Assembly (NCBI RefSeq): GCF_001590795.1
Contig: NZ_JXDL01000001.1
Location: 5,382,525 to 5,446,524 of the forward strand
Direction: 5' to 3'
Length of the DNA: 64,000 nucleotides
Source of the DNA: Bradyrhizobium sp. AT1
GTDB taxonomy: Bacteria; Pseudomonadota; Alphaproteobacteria; Rhizobiales; Xanthobacteraceae
Position 1 is the stretch's first letter, and every line of letters begins with the position of its first letter. A model generated the notes under the pieces. That model made no database searches. It had not been told where the DNA came from and saw only the letters and a program-made list of their open reading frames with translations. A program made the translations under genes and the position numbers. This document shows positions 16,796 to 27,202 of this stretch, piece after piece.

Positions 16796-17902
16796 ATGAA
16801 GGTCGACGGCAAGCATTTTCGCAGCATCTGGCGCGAGCGTGACGGCTGGTCGGTCGGTGCGATCGACCAGCGCCGCTTGCCCCACGAGTTCGTCATCGCC
16901 AAGCTGACCTCGTCTGAAGACGCAGCCGTCGCGATCCGCGACATGCTGGTGCGCGGCGCGCCGCTGATCGGCGCGACCGCCGCCTACGGCATGGCGCTCG
17001 CGATGCGCGAGGACGCCTCCGACGCCGGTTTGAAGCGCGCTTACGAGACGCTCGTGGTGGCGCGACCGACGGCGATCAATCTGAAATGGGCGCTGGACGA
17101 GATGCGCATGGCGCTCGCGCCGATCGATCCCGTTGAAAGGGCAGAGGCGGCCTATGCGCGCGCCGACGAGATCGTCGAGCAGGATGTCGAGATCAACCGC
17201 GGCATTGCCGGCAACGGGCTGAAGCTGATTGAGGCGATCGCAGCGAAAAAGCCGGGCGAGACGGTCAACGTGCTGACGCATTGCAATGCCGGCTGGCTCG
17301 CCACCGTCGATTGGGGCACGGCGACGGCGCCGATCTATCTCGCGCATGAGCGCGGCATCAAGATCCATGTCTGGGTCGACGAGACTCGTCCGCGCAATCA
17401 GGGTGCCTCGCTCACCGCCTGGGAGCTCGGCCATCACGGCGTGCCGCACACGGTCATCCCGGACAACACCGGAGGCCATCTGATGCAGCACGGCATGGTC
17501 GATCTCGCCATCGTCGGCACCGATCGCGTCGCCGCCAATGGCGACGTCTGCAACAAGATCGGCACCTATCTGAAGGCGCTCGCCGCTCACGACAACGGCG
17601 TGCCGTTCTACGTCGCGCTGCCGTCTCCGACGATCGATTTCGCGGTCCATGACGGCATTCGTGACATTCCGATCGAGCAGCGCAGCGGCGTCGAGGTGAC
17701 CGACATGACCGGCCGCACCGCGGATGGAAGGCTGGAGACAGTGCGCATCGTGCCCGAGGGATCGCCGGTCGCGAATTACGCCTTCGACGTGACGCCGGCG
17801 CGGCTCGTGACCGGCCTCATCACCGAGCGCGGCGTGCTGAAGCCGGATCGTGCCTCGCTGGCAGCGGCATTTCCGGAGCGGATCGCTGCCGCGGCGGAGT
17901 AG
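16796..17902 (+). CDS. mtnA: S-methyl-5-thioribose-1-phosphate isomerase
   Basis: A 368-residue eIF2B-like aldose-ketose isomerase that converts methylthioribose-1-phosphate to methylthioribulose-1-phosphate. Key segments are RGAPLIGATAAYGMALAM (substrate phosphate binding), the catalytic cysteine C163 in LTHCNAGWLAT and the catalytic aspartate D243 in GTDRVAANGDVCNKIGTY. It starts 30 bases after mtnP with GAGAAGG before the ATG. The later salvage enzymes (dehydratase, enolase/phosphatase, dioxygenase) are not in this window. Confidence 0.97.
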   Translation: MKVDGKHFRSIWRERDGWSVGAIDQRRLPHEFVIAKLTSSEDAAVAIRDMLVRGAPLIGATAAYGMALAMREDASDAGLKRAYETLVVARPTAINLKWALDEMRMALAPIDPVERAEAAYARADEIVEQDVEINRGIAGNGLKLIEAIAAKKPGETVNVLTHCNAGWLATVDWGTATAPIYLAHERGIKIHVWVDETRPRNQGASLTAWELGHHGVPHTVIPDNTGGHLMQHGMVDLAIVGTDRVAANGDVCNKIGTYLKALAAHDNGVPFYVALPSPTIDFAVHDGIRDIPIEQRSGVEVTDMTGRTADGRLETVRIVPEGSPVANYAFDVTPARLVTGLITERGVLKPDRASLAAAFPERIAAAAE

Positions 17903-17906
17903 GTCT

Positions 17907-17996
17907 CGTAGGGTGGGCAAAGCGTAGCGTGCCCACGATCGGTGGCGATCGAGAAAGAACGTGGGCACGGCGCTGCGCGCCTTTGCCCACCCTACG
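17907..17996. repeat. GTAGGGTGGGC palindromic element
   Basis: The outer arms CGTAGGGTGGGCAAAG and CTTTGCCCACCCTACG pair perfectly over 16 bases, with inner arms CGTGCCCACG and CGTGGGCACG. It lies between the convergent ends of mtnA and the HAD gene, where it could act as a two-way terminator. It is the same family as 38046-38130, 57229-57317 and 61985-62026. Confidence 0.8.
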
Positions 17997-18023
17997 GCTT
18001 TGTGCCTCGCTCCGACGAGGTAC

Positions 18024-18659
18024 CTAGGCCAGCTTCAACCCCGTCGCCTTCTCCAGCTCGGCGATGGCCTGCGCGCCGCTCGTCACCTTGATCGTGGTCA
18101 TGCCCATCTCGCGCGCGGGTTTCAGGTTGACGCCGAGATCGTCGAGATAGACGCACCTCTTCGGATCGACCTTCAGCGTCTCCACCATCATCTGATAGAT
18201 GCGCGGGTCGGGCTTGCGCAGGCCGATCTTGGCGGATTCGATGACGTGGTCGAACAGCACCATGACTTCGGCGATGTAAAGCGAGCGCCCGGTCAGGCTG
18301 CCGATGGCGTTGGCCGGAAGGTTGTTGGTGATGCAGCCGGTCCTGAACTGCGCCTTGATGCGCTTTAGCGCCTCCACCATCTCTGGGCGCAGGTCACCCT
18401 GCAGCAGCGATATTACGTCGCGCCCGCGCACTTCGGCGCCGAGCGCGCGAGATTCCTCGGCGAACAGATGATCGAACGTGTCGATATCGACCTCGGCGCG
18501 TTCGAACTTGGCCCAGGCGTTTTCCAGATGGTTGGCGGCGTTGGTCCGCCGGATGATGTCGATCGGCAACCCGCGCTCGGCTTCGAATCGCGCGAAGGCC
18601 TCGAACGGCGAACTCGTCAGCACGCCGCCAAAATCAAAGATCACCGCCTCGATCGCCAC
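18024..18659 (-). CDS. HAD-superfamily hydrolase (subfamily IA)
   Basis: A 211-residue HAD phosphatase-like protein. Motif I is IFDFGGVLT (residues 6-14), where the second Asp of the usual DxD is Gly, as in many epoxide-hydrolase-N-terminal/YihX-like HADs. Motif II is CITNN, the Lys motif is IGLRKPDPRIYQ and motif IV is VYLDDLGVNL. It begins with GTG. The substrate is not predictable. It is convergent with mtnA, but its sequence does not resemble the methionine-salvage phosphatase MtnC. Confidence 0.85.
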   Translation of the reverse strand: MAIEAVIFDFGGVLTSSPFEAFARFEAERGLPIDIIRRTNAANHLENAWAKFERAEVDIDTFDHLFAEESRALGAEVRGRDVISLLQGDLRPEMVEALKRIKAQFRTGCITNNLPANAIGSLTGRSLYIAEVMVLFDHVIESAKIGLRKPDPRIYQMMVETLKVDPKRCVYLDDLGVNLKPAREMGMTTIKVTSGAQAIAELEKATGLKLA

Positions 18660-18760
18660 TATCCTGCCCTCGTCAATTCCTTTCCAAGAGGGCTAGCATG
18701 CGCTATCGGCAAGGGCCAGTCCGAAGCAATCCTCCGCCGCCAATACCGAAGCGTGTTCCC

Positions 18761-19519
18761 ATGAAGAAGCTTGCCACGTTCATCACGACCGCGCTGCTGC
18801 TCGCCACGCCCGCGCAGGCCATCGTCGGCGGCGGCACGCCGCAGGCGGATGGCGTGGCGCGTTCCGTCGTCACCATCGTCGGCTCGCGCGGCAATTTCTG
18901 CACCGGCAGCTTGATTGCGCCACGCGTGGTCCTGACGGTTGCCCACTGTGTGCAGCCCGGCGCGGACTACAAGGTCGTCGATCGTGGCACCGACGGTGCG
19001 CCGCAATTGCTGAACGTCCGCACCGTCGCGATCCATCCGAACTTCAACATGCAGGCGATGCAGTCGCACCGTGCCACAGCCGACGTGGCTTTGCTGCAAC
19101 TGGAAATTCCACTCAAGGGAAAATCCGCGGCGACGGTCGGCATGCCGCAAATTCCAATTCGGGTCGGCAGCCGTTTCGTCATTGCAGGCATTGGCGTCAC
19201 CGTTCGCGGTGACGGCAAGAGCGGCGGCACCACGCGCGTTGCCGCGCTCGTTGCCACCGGGCAGCCCGGCACGCTCCAGATCCGGCTGGTCGATCCCGTA
19301 ACCAACGGTGTTCGCGATGGAATCGGCGCCTGCACCGGTGATTCCGGTGGTCCCGTATTAGAGGACAAACCGAACGGTCCCGTGCTCGTCGGCCTCATCA
19401 GCTGGTCCACGGGGCCGAACGGCGCCGCCGGTTGCGGCGGGTTGACCGGGGTCACGCCGCTCACGCTCTACCGCGACTGGATCTTGCAGACCGCGCGGAG
19501 CTGGGGTGCGGCGCTGTGA
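18761..19519 (+). CDS. Secreted trypsin-like serine protease
   Basis: A 252-residue S1-family protease. A Sec signal peptide (MKKLATFITTALLLATPAQA, about 20 residues) is followed directly by IVGG, the classical mature N-terminus of trypsins, so cleavage at that site could give the active enzyme without a long propeptide. The catalytic triad is H62 (LTVAHC), D108 (ATADVALLQL) and S195 (CTGDSGGPV). It is exported to the periplasm or outside. The ATG start places the signal peptide correctly. Substrate unknown. Confidence 0.93.
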   Translation: MKKLATFITTALLLATPAQAIVGGGTPQADGVARSVVTIVGSRGNFCTGSLIAPRVVLTVAHCVQPGADYKVVDRGTDGAPQLLNVRTVAIHPNFNMQAMQSHRATADVALLQLEIPLKGKSAATVGMPQIPIRVGSRFVIAGIGVTVRGDGKSGGTTRVAALVATGQPGTLQIRLVDPVTNGVRDGIGACTGDSGGPVLEDKPNGPVLVGLISWSTGPNGAAGCGGLTGVTPLTLYRDWILQTARSWGAAL

Positions 19520-19641
19520 TTTGACCGCGGCTTGATCTATGTCATTTTGAGGTTGAAGCGCGTCGGGTGATCATGCCGGCGCGGAGGAAACGCGTCGTCC
19601 ATCAAGGGCGGCCACAAAACAACCAAGGCATAGAAGCAACA

Positions 19642-21144
19642 ATGAATGTCGCTGTTCGCGGTCACACCGCTACCAAGCAAGCTTCCGAACATTTCGACGT
19701 GCTGATCGTCGGTGCCGGCATCTCAGGCGTCGGCAGCGCCTATCACATCCAGAAGCAGCTGCCAGGCACCAGCTACGTCATCCTTGAGACGCAGGAAACG
19801 TTCGGCGGCACCTGGAGCACGCATCGCTATCCCGGCATTCGCTCCGACAGCGATCTCCATACCTTCGGCTACAGCTTCAAGCCCTGGGTCGGCCCACCGA
19901 TCGCGACCGCCGAGGAAATCCTCTCCTATATGAAAGAGGTCATCGACGACAACGATATCGCCAGGCACATCCGCTACAAGCACAAGATCAATTCGGCGAG
20001 CTGGTCGAGCGAACAGAATCTCTGGACCATCGAGGCGGTGACGACCGACACGGGCGAACCCAGGACCTTCACCGCGAACTTTCTCTGGATGTGCCAGGGC
20101 TATTATCGCCATTCGGAAGGCTACACGCCGCAATGGAAAGGCATGGACCGCTTCAAGGGCCGGATCGTCCATCCCCAGACCTGGCCTGATGACATCGACC
20201 TCACGGGCAAGAAGGTGGTCGTGATCGGCTCGGGCGCGACCGCGGCGACGCTGGTGCCGAACATCGCGGACCAATGCGCACACGTCACCATGTTGCAGCG
20301 CTCGCCGACCTATTTCCGGCTCGGCCGCAATGCCATCGAGATCGCGGAGGAGCTGCGCCGGCTCCAGGTCGACGAGGCCTGGATCCACGAGATCGTGCGG
20401 CGCAAGATCCTGTTCGAGCAGGACGCCTTCACCAAACTCTGCGTGTCCAAGCCCGAGCAGGTGAAGAAGGAGCTGATCGGCCAGATCAGCGCGGTGCTCG
20501 GTCCCGATTACGACGTCGAGACGCATTTCACGCCGAGCTACCGGCCGTGGCGACAGCGCATCGCCTTCGTGCCGGATGCGGATTTGTTCAAGGGCATTGC
20601 CAGCGGCAAGGCCTCCGTCGTCACCGACGAGATCGAGTGCTTCGTCGAGAACGGCATTCAGCTCAAATCCGGCAAGCTGCTCGAAGCCGACGTCATCGTT
20701 ACCGCAACCGGCTTCAACCTCGCCGCGCTCGGCGACATCGCCTTCGAGATCGACGGCAAGCCTCTCGCCTTCGGCGATACCGTCACCTATCGCGGCATGA
20801 TGTTCACGGGCGTTCCGAACATGGTCTGGGTGTTCGGCTATTTCCGCGCCAGCTGGACACTGCGCGTCGACCTCGTCGCCGATTTCGTCTGCCGGCTGCT
20901 CGGCCATATGAAAGCGAAGGGCAAGAAGAAAGTCGAGGTGAGCTTGCGCGCCGAAGACCACAACATGCCGATCCTGCCCTGGATCGATCCCGAGAACTTC
21001 AATCCCGGCTACATGATGCGCAACATGGACCTGTTGCCCAAGCGCGGCGACAAGCCGGAATGGCAGCACAGCCAGGATTACTGGACCGAGAAGGACGAGA
21101 TCCCGAAGACGGATCTGGACGACAAGGCGTTCGTGTATGGGTGA
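19642..21144 (+). CDS. FAD-dependent monooxygenase, Baeyer-Villiger/flavin monooxygenase type
   Basis: A 500-residue flavoprotein. The FAD Rossmann motif VGAGISGVGSAYHIQ lies near residue 25, FGGTWSTHRYPGIRSDSD follows, the Baeyer-Villiger fingerprint FKGRIVHPQTWPD lies near residue 172, and the NADPH Rossmann motif VVVIGSGATAATLVP follows directly. The enzyme uses NADPH and oxygen to oxidise ketones or heteroatoms in the cytosol. The start is the ATG reading MNVAVRGHT. It stands alone after the protease gene. The substrate cannot be told. Confidence 0.9.
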   Translation: MNVAVRGHTATKQASEHFDVLIVGAGISGVGSAYHIQKQLPGTSYVILETQETFGGTWSTHRYPGIRSDSDLHTFGYSFKPWVGPPIATAEEILSYMKEVIDDNDIARHIRYKHKINSASWSSEQNLWTIEAVTTDTGEPRTFTANFLWMCQGYYRHSEGYTPQWKGMDRFKGRIVHPQTWPDDIDLTGKKVVVIGSGATAATLVPNIADQCAHVTMLQRSPTYFRLGRNAIEIAEELRRLQVDEAWIHEIVRRKILFEQDAFTKLCVSKPEQVKKELIGQISAVLGPDYDVETHFTPSYRPWRQRIAFVPDADLFKGIASGKASVVTDEIECFVENGIQLKSGKLLEADVIVTATGFNLAALGDIAFEIDGKPLAFGDTVTYRGMMFTGVPNMVWVFGYFRASWTLRVDLVADFVCRLLGHMKAKGKKKVEVSLRAEDHNMPILPWIDPENFNPGYMMRNMDLLPKRGDKPEWQHSQDYWTEKDEIPKTDLDDKAFVYG

Positions 21145-21192
21145 GGTTCGGCAGGGGTCCATTGAATGGTCACCCGCCGCCGTGACTCCGCC

Positions 21193-21318
21193 GTCGTCCC
21201 TGCGAAAGCAGGGACCCATAACCACAGGGAGTGGTTTGGCGAAGATTCGCCGTTCGGTATTGTGATCGCTCAAATCGAGAGATCACGCGGTATGGGTCCC
21301 GGCGTTCGCCGGGACGAC
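21193..21318. repeat. GTCGTCCC element, full copy B (126 bp, opposite orientation)
   Basis: The reverse complement of this stretch aligns end to end with 15637-15763. It shares CCCATACCGCG, the ATCT(A/C)TCGA segment, ATACCGAACG, TCTTCGCCAAACCAC and CTGTGGTTATGGGTCCCTGC. Terminal inverted repeats are GTCGTCCC/GGGACGAC. It lies between the monooxygenase and the response regulator, which are convergent. Confidence 0.85.
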
Positions 21319-21363
21319 ACCGTTTGTTTGTCGGCCGGCGTGGCAACTCATTCCGAGCCCTGC

Positions 21364-22273
<910 letters not shown>

Positions 22274-22290
<17 letters not shown>

Positions 22291-25200
22291 GCAATGTCTT
22301 CAATGTGTCCATGTACTGGTCGAGATCGAAGCGGTCGACCAGCGACCGCATCTGCGCCACGAAGTCGGCATGCTCCGGGTGCTCGTTGCCGATCTCGTCC
22401 AGCTTCAACTGGATGCCCTTGACGTAGCCGATCCGGCCGAGCCCGATCAGCGCCTCGATGTGCCGCACCGGCGGCTTCGATCCGCTCTCCGGCCGCCAGA
22501 ATGGCACCGCGATTTCGTCCGAGCCGTACTGCCACTCGAGCTTCAGGAGCTGGCGGATTGCCTCCAGCAGCCGCGGGATGTCGATCGGCTTCATCAAATA
22601 GCCGTCGTGAAAGGGTTGCGCCAGCGGCGCACCGTGAGCCTCGATGGCGCTCGCCGACACCATCAGGATCCGCGCCTGGTGATGGCCGCTGGCGCGCAAG
22701 GCCTCCGCCACGGCCCAGCCGTCCATGGCGGGCATCGAGATGTCGAGCAGGAACAGATCGGGCCGGCAATGTTGCGCCAGCGCGAGGCAGCCGGGTCCGT
22801 CGGGCGCGCTGAGCAGGATGAAGCCGAGCGGCGTCAGCACCTCGCGCAGCAGGTCGCGATGCACGGGATCGTCGTCGGTGATGAGGATGGTCTTGCGCGC
22901 GCCGTGATACCCGGAGACCGGGGCCTCCACCGGCGCAATGCGCTGCGGGTTGGCGACCTCCGACAACAGGATCTTGACCTTGAACGTCGAGCCGGCGCCG
23001 ACCGTGCTCAAGACCTTGATATCGCCGCCCATCACACCGGCGAGCAGCCGACTGATGGTGAGGCCGAGCCCGGTACCGGTCTGCGGCTGCGAGACACCGA
23101 GCGCGCCGCGCTCGAAGGGCGCGAAGATGCGCTCGAGATCGTCGTTCCGGATGCCCGGACCGGTATCGATCACCTCGAACTCGGCGACGGGGCTGCGATA
23201 ATGCACGACGAACTGCACGCTGCCGGTCTGGGTGAACTTGATCGCGTTGGAGAGCAAATTGATCAGCACCTGACGCAGCCGCTTCTCGTCGGCATAGACG
23301 ACGAGAGGGAGATGTGGCGGCCGACGAAACACGAAGTCGATGCCCTTGGCTGCGGCCTGAAGGCGGAACATGCCGACGAGCTGATCGAGGAATTCGCTGA
23401 GGCGCACCTCGTCGCGCGACAGATACAGCCGTCCCGCCTCGATCTTGGAGATGTCCAGAATGCCGTCGATCAGGCCGGAGAGGTGGTCGGCGCTGCGGCG
23501 GACGACGCGGACCTGGTCGCGCGGCTTGGTGCTCAGCGTCGTATCCTGCTCGAGCAGCTGCGCATAGCCGCTGATCGCGTTCAGCGGCGAGCGCAACTCG
23601 TGGCTCAAGCCCACGACGTAGCGGCTCTTGGCGAGGTTGGCGGATTCGGCGACCTCCTTGGCACGCTGGAGCTCGGCGTCGGTGCGCTTGTGGGCGTCGA
23701 TCTCCTGGATCAGCAGCGTGGTCTGCCGCCGTGTCTCGGCCTCGGCCGCGCGGCGGCTCTGCTGCGCCAGCACGAACAGCCAGGCCACCACGCCGATGAT
23801 GATGCTCAGCGAGAAGAACACCTTCCACAGCACGTCGGAGACCAGCGCATTCTCGCCATGCACACTCGCCGAGGTCTGCAGATAGATCAGGCCCAGCACC
23901 AGCGCGACGAGGCCGGCGGAGACTGCGAACACGCCGATATACTGGCCGAGCTGCGAGTTGATCCGCGCATAGATCGGCTGCGGCATCAGCTTGCCCAGCG
24001 TCTCCGACACCTGCACCTGGATCCGGGCGTGCGGCTTGCAGAGATCGTGGCAGCGGGCGTCGAGCGAGCAGCACAAGGAGCAGATCGGCCCGGCGTAAGC
24101 GGGGCAGGACGCCATGTCCTCCGGCTCGAACGCGTGCTCGCAGATGCAGCACTGGATCGCCTCGAGGTTCTGCCAGCTCCGCTTCGGCTTGCGCGCGATG
24201 TAGTACTTGCCGTCCGTGGCCCAGGCGATCAGCGGTGCGGCGATGAAGGCGACCGCGAGCGCGATGAAAGCCGACAGCGCCTTCGCGGTAGGTCCGAACA
24301 AGCCGTAGAAGGCGCTGATGGAGACGATGGTCGCGATCGTCATCGCGCCGACGCCGACAGGATTGACGTCGTAGAGATGCGCGCGCTTGAACTCGATCTG
24401 CTCCGGCCTCAAGCCCAGCGGCTTGTTGACGACGAGATCGGCGACCAGCGCCCCGACCCAGGCGATCGCGACGTTGGAATAGAGCGCCAGCGTCTGCTCC
24501 AGGGCCTTGTAGACGCCGATCTCCATCAGCAGCAGCGCCACGATGACGTTGAAGACCAGCCAGACCACGCGGCCGGGATGGCTGTGGGTCAGGCGCGAGA
24601 AGAAGTTCGACCAGGCGATCGAGCCGGCATAGGCGTTGGTGACGTTGATCTTCACCTGCGACAGGATCACGAACGTGCCGGTCAATGCCAGCGCAAGGTC
24701 AGGCTGCGACAGCACATAGCGGAACGCTTCGAGATACATATGCGCGGGTTCGGCGGCCTCCTCGGGCGGCACCCCATGGCTGAGCGCGAAGAAGGCGAGG
24801 AACGAGCCCGCCAGCAGTTTCAGCGCGCCGAGCACGATCCAGCCCGGTCCCGCGCTCATCAGCGCGATCCACCAGGAGGCCCTGGACGCGCGGCGGTCGC
24901 GCGGCAGGAAGCGCAGGAAGTCGACCTGCTCGCCGATCTGCGCCACCAGCGAAAACACCACCGAGGCCGCGACTCCGAACAGGAGCAGGTCGAATTGGCC
25001 GTTGAGATCGCCGTGCTCGCCCGAGAATTTGCGCCATTCCGTGAAGGAGTGCGGATTGTGCCAGGCGATCGCCGCGAACGGAATGATGTGGAGCACGATC
25101 CACAGCGGCTGCGTCCACAATTGGAAGCGGCTGATCAGCGTGATGCCGTAGGCCACCAGCGGGATGATGACGACGGCACTGATCAGATAGCCGATCGGCC

Positions 25201-25645
25201 GCGGGATCCCGAAGCACATCTCGAGCGCCGAGGCGAGGATTACGGCCTCGATTGCAAAGAAGATGAAAGTGAAGGACGCGTAGATCAGCGAGGTGACGGT
25301 CGAGCCGATATAGCCGAAACCGGCGCCGCGCGTCAGCAGATCGATGTCGATGCCGCATTTGGCGGCATAATAGGCGATCGGCACGCCACAGCAGAAGATA
25401 ATGAGGGAAACCACGAGGATGGCGGCGGTCGCGTTGGTGACGCCATAGTTCAGGGTGATGGTGCCGCCGATCGCCTCCATCGCCAGGAACGAGATTGCGC
25501 CGAGCGCGGTGTTGGCGACCCGGGCGGCGGACCAGCGGCGTGCGCTCTTGGCCGTGAAGCGCAGCGCGTAGTCCTCAAGCGTCTGGTTGGCGACCCACTG
25601 ATTGTACTGGCGCCTGACGCGGTCTATTCGCTGCCGCCCTGCCAC
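22274..25645 (-). CDS. NCS1 permease-histidine kinase fusion, hybrid sensor of the amide/urea operon
   Basis: A 1123-residue inner-membrane protein. Residues 1-490 form a multipass domain resembling nucleobase:cation symporters (NCS1), with LLTRGAGFGYIGS among about 11-12 helices. Residues 499-536 hold nine cysteines (499, 500, 502, 514, 522, 525, 526, 532, 536) plus H504 and H533, a probable metal-binding module. Two more helices (about 575-640) precede a HisKA domain with phospho-acceptor H682 (SHELRSPLNAISGY), an ATPase domain (N-box INLLSNAIKF, G-box GTGLGLTISR) and a receiver (913-1035, Asp near 968, LLDISMPAMDG). A conserved-looking tail of about 85 residues follows. The start is GTG. 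The partner regulator overlaps its end. By inference it is a transceptor that senses amides, urea or a purine-like signal. Confidence 0.9.
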
Positions 25646-25815
25646 GCTCTACCCCACTCCCGATACGGACCCCGTGCCCTCGCAAATTCCGTACCAAAAG
25701 CCTACGTCGGCATTTTGCGGTGCAGTATACGCGATCTTGCGTATGCTTACGCTGCATAAATCCGAGCCATCCTCACCGCACCAATCGCGTGTTCTCGAAC
25801 AAAAGTGGGGTGCTC
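25646..25815. promoter_or_regulatory. Divergent promoter region of the sensor kinase and amide transport operon
   Basis: A 170-base gap between the GTG of the kinase gene and the ATG of the binding-protein gene. It holds the inverted repeat at 25727-25744 and a relatively AT-rich stretch on the operon side (GCATAAATCC). Both transcripts must start here, so it is the natural control point of the cluster. No clear -24/-12 (RpoN) element could be identified. Confidence 0.65.
25727..25744. promoter_or_regulatory. Inverted repeat, candidate operator for the LuxR-type regulator
   Basis: ATACGC-GATCTT-GCGTAT is a perfect 6+6+6 inverted repeat. It extends outward to AGT/GCT with one mismatch (AG-x-ATACGC-N6-GCGTAT-x-CT). 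It lies 72-89 bases upstream of the binding-protein start codon and about 82 bases from the kinase start codon. Its size and symmetry suit a LuxR-type dimer. Confidence 0.55.
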
Positions 25816-27075
25816 ATGTCGGACGAAGCAAACAAGGGCCTGTTGTCGCCGCTTCGGCGCAAATTATTGATGGGAATGGCCGCCGTGCCGGCCATCACGA
25901 TGCTGCCGCGGGCGTCATTCGCCCAGGCGCCGGCGACCTCGGCGGTCAACACCACGGGTCTTGCGGTCACCGACACCGAGGTGACCGTCGGCATCCTGCA
26001 TTCGGCGACCGGCACCATGGCGATCTCCGAGACCGGCTCGATCCAGGCCGAGAAGCTCGCCATCGAGCAGATCAACGCCGCGGGCGGCGTGCTCGGGCGC
26101 AAGATCAAGTTCATCCAGGAAGACGGCGCCAGCGATTGGCCGACCTTCGCGGAAAAGGCCAAGAAGCTCCTGGTCAACGACAAGGTCGCGGCCATCATGG
26201 GCTGCTGGACCTCGGCCTCGCGCAAGGCGGTGCTGCCGGTGGTCGAGCAGTACAACGGCATGCTCTATTACCCGACCTTCTATGAAGGCCTCGAGCAGTC
26301 CAAGAACGTCATCTACACCGGTCAGGAGGCGACCCAGCAGATCCTCGCCGGCCTGAACTGGATCGCCAAGGAGAAGGGCGCGAAGTCGTTCTTCTTCATT
26401 GGCTCCGACTACATCTGGCCGCGCACCTCGAACAAGATCGCGCGCAAGCACGTCGAGAACGTGCTGAAGGGCAAGGTTGTCGGCGAGGAATATTATCCGC
26501 TCGGCAACACCCAGTTCAATTCGGTCATCAACAAGATCAAGCTGACCAAGCCCGACGTCATCTTCACCGACGTCGTCGGCGGCTCGAACGTGGCGTTCTA
26601 CAAGCAGCTCAAGGCTGCCGGCATCGACCTCTCCAAGCAGGCGCTGCTGACGATCTCGGTGACCGAGGACGAAATCGACGGCATCGGCGGCGAGAACATT
26701 GCCGGCGCCTATGCCTGCATGAAGTACTTCCAGTCGCTCGACAATGCCAACAACAAGGCCTTCGTCTCGGCGTTCAAGAAGATGTGGGGCGAGAAGACCG
26801 TCATCGGAGACGTCACCCAGGCTGCCTATCTCGGCCCGTGGCTGTGGAAATTGACGGTCGAGAAGGCCGGCTCCTTCGACGTCGACAAGATCGCCGCGGC
26901 CTCGCCCGGCGTCGAGTTCAAGGGGGCGCCGGAAGGCTATGTGCGCATTCACGAGAACCATCACCTCTGGTCGAAGACCCGCGTCGGCCGCGCCAAGCTC
27001 GATGGCCAGTTCGAGCTGATCTTCGAGACCGCCGATCTCGTCGAGCCCGATCCGTTCCCGAAGGGCTACCAGTAA
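25816..27075 (+). CDS. Urea/short-chain amide ABC transporter, substrate-binding protein
   Basis: A 419-residue periplasmic binding protein of the UrtA/FmdD type. The N-terminus has a twin-arginine-like leader (LRRKLLMGMAAVPAITML) ending near ASFAQA. The body starts VTVGILHSATGTMAISE and has AAIMGCWTSASRKAVLPVVE, typical of UrtA-like receptors. It is the first gene of a seven- or eight-gene operon with permeases, ATPases and amidases, which points to formamide, acetamide or urea as ligand. The start ATG is chosen to place the leader; an upstream in-frame ATG at 25720 would run through the operator region. Confidence 0.93.
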   Translation: MSDEANKGLLSPLRRKLLMGMAAVPAITMLPRASFAQAPATSAVNTTGLAVTDTEVTVGILHSATGTMAISETGSIQAEKLAIEQINAAGGVLGRKIKFIQEDGASDWPTFAEKAKKLLVNDKVAAIMGCWTSASRKAVLPVVEQYNGMLYYPTFYEGLEQSKNVIYTGQEATQQILAGLNWIAKEKGAKSFFFIGSDYIWPRTSNKIARKHVENVLKGKVVGEEYYPLGNTQFNSVINKIKLTKPDVIFTDVVGGSNVAFYKQLKAAGIDLSKQALLTISVTEDEIDGIGGENIAGAYACMKYFQSLDNANNKAFVSAFKKMWGEKTVIGDVTQAAYLGPWLWKLTVEKAGSFDVDKIAAASPGVEFKGAPEGYVRIHENHHLWSKTRVGRAKLDGQFELIFETADLVEPDPFPKGYQ

Positions 27076-27118
27076 GCGCAACCCGGCCGCGCTGCCCTCA
27101 GCACAACCCGCTCCCTGG

Positions 27119-27176
27119 CGTGGACCGCAAATCCACGCCCAAGACCCCCGCGTCGCGAACCTGCTCGCGACGCGGG
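27119..27176 (+). other. Two hairpins in the mRNA between binding protein and permease genes
   Basis: CGTGGA/TCCACG (27119-27137, seven-base loop) is followed by a perfect 12-base stem CCCGCGTCGCGA / TCGCGACGCGGG (27147-27176) with loop ACCTGC. There is no U tract after the stem. Structures like this after a binding-protein gene commonly leave the binding protein in excess by partial termination or by protecting the upstream mRNA. Confidence 0.65.
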
Positions 27177-27202
27177 ACCCTTATCCCTGACGGAGGACAT
27201 CG

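Noticed and set aside
18024..18659. HAD hydrolase as the methionine-salvage phosphatase MtnC
   Set aside because: It lies on the opposite strand to mtnPA, is separated from it by a palindromic element, and its motifs fit generic subfamily IA HADs rather than MtnC.
25646..25815. RpoN-type (-24/-12) promoter for the amide operon
   Set aside because: I looked for a TGGCAC-N5-TTGC-like pair on both strands of the gap and found none convincing; the regulator is also not of the AAA+ type that RpoN promoters need.
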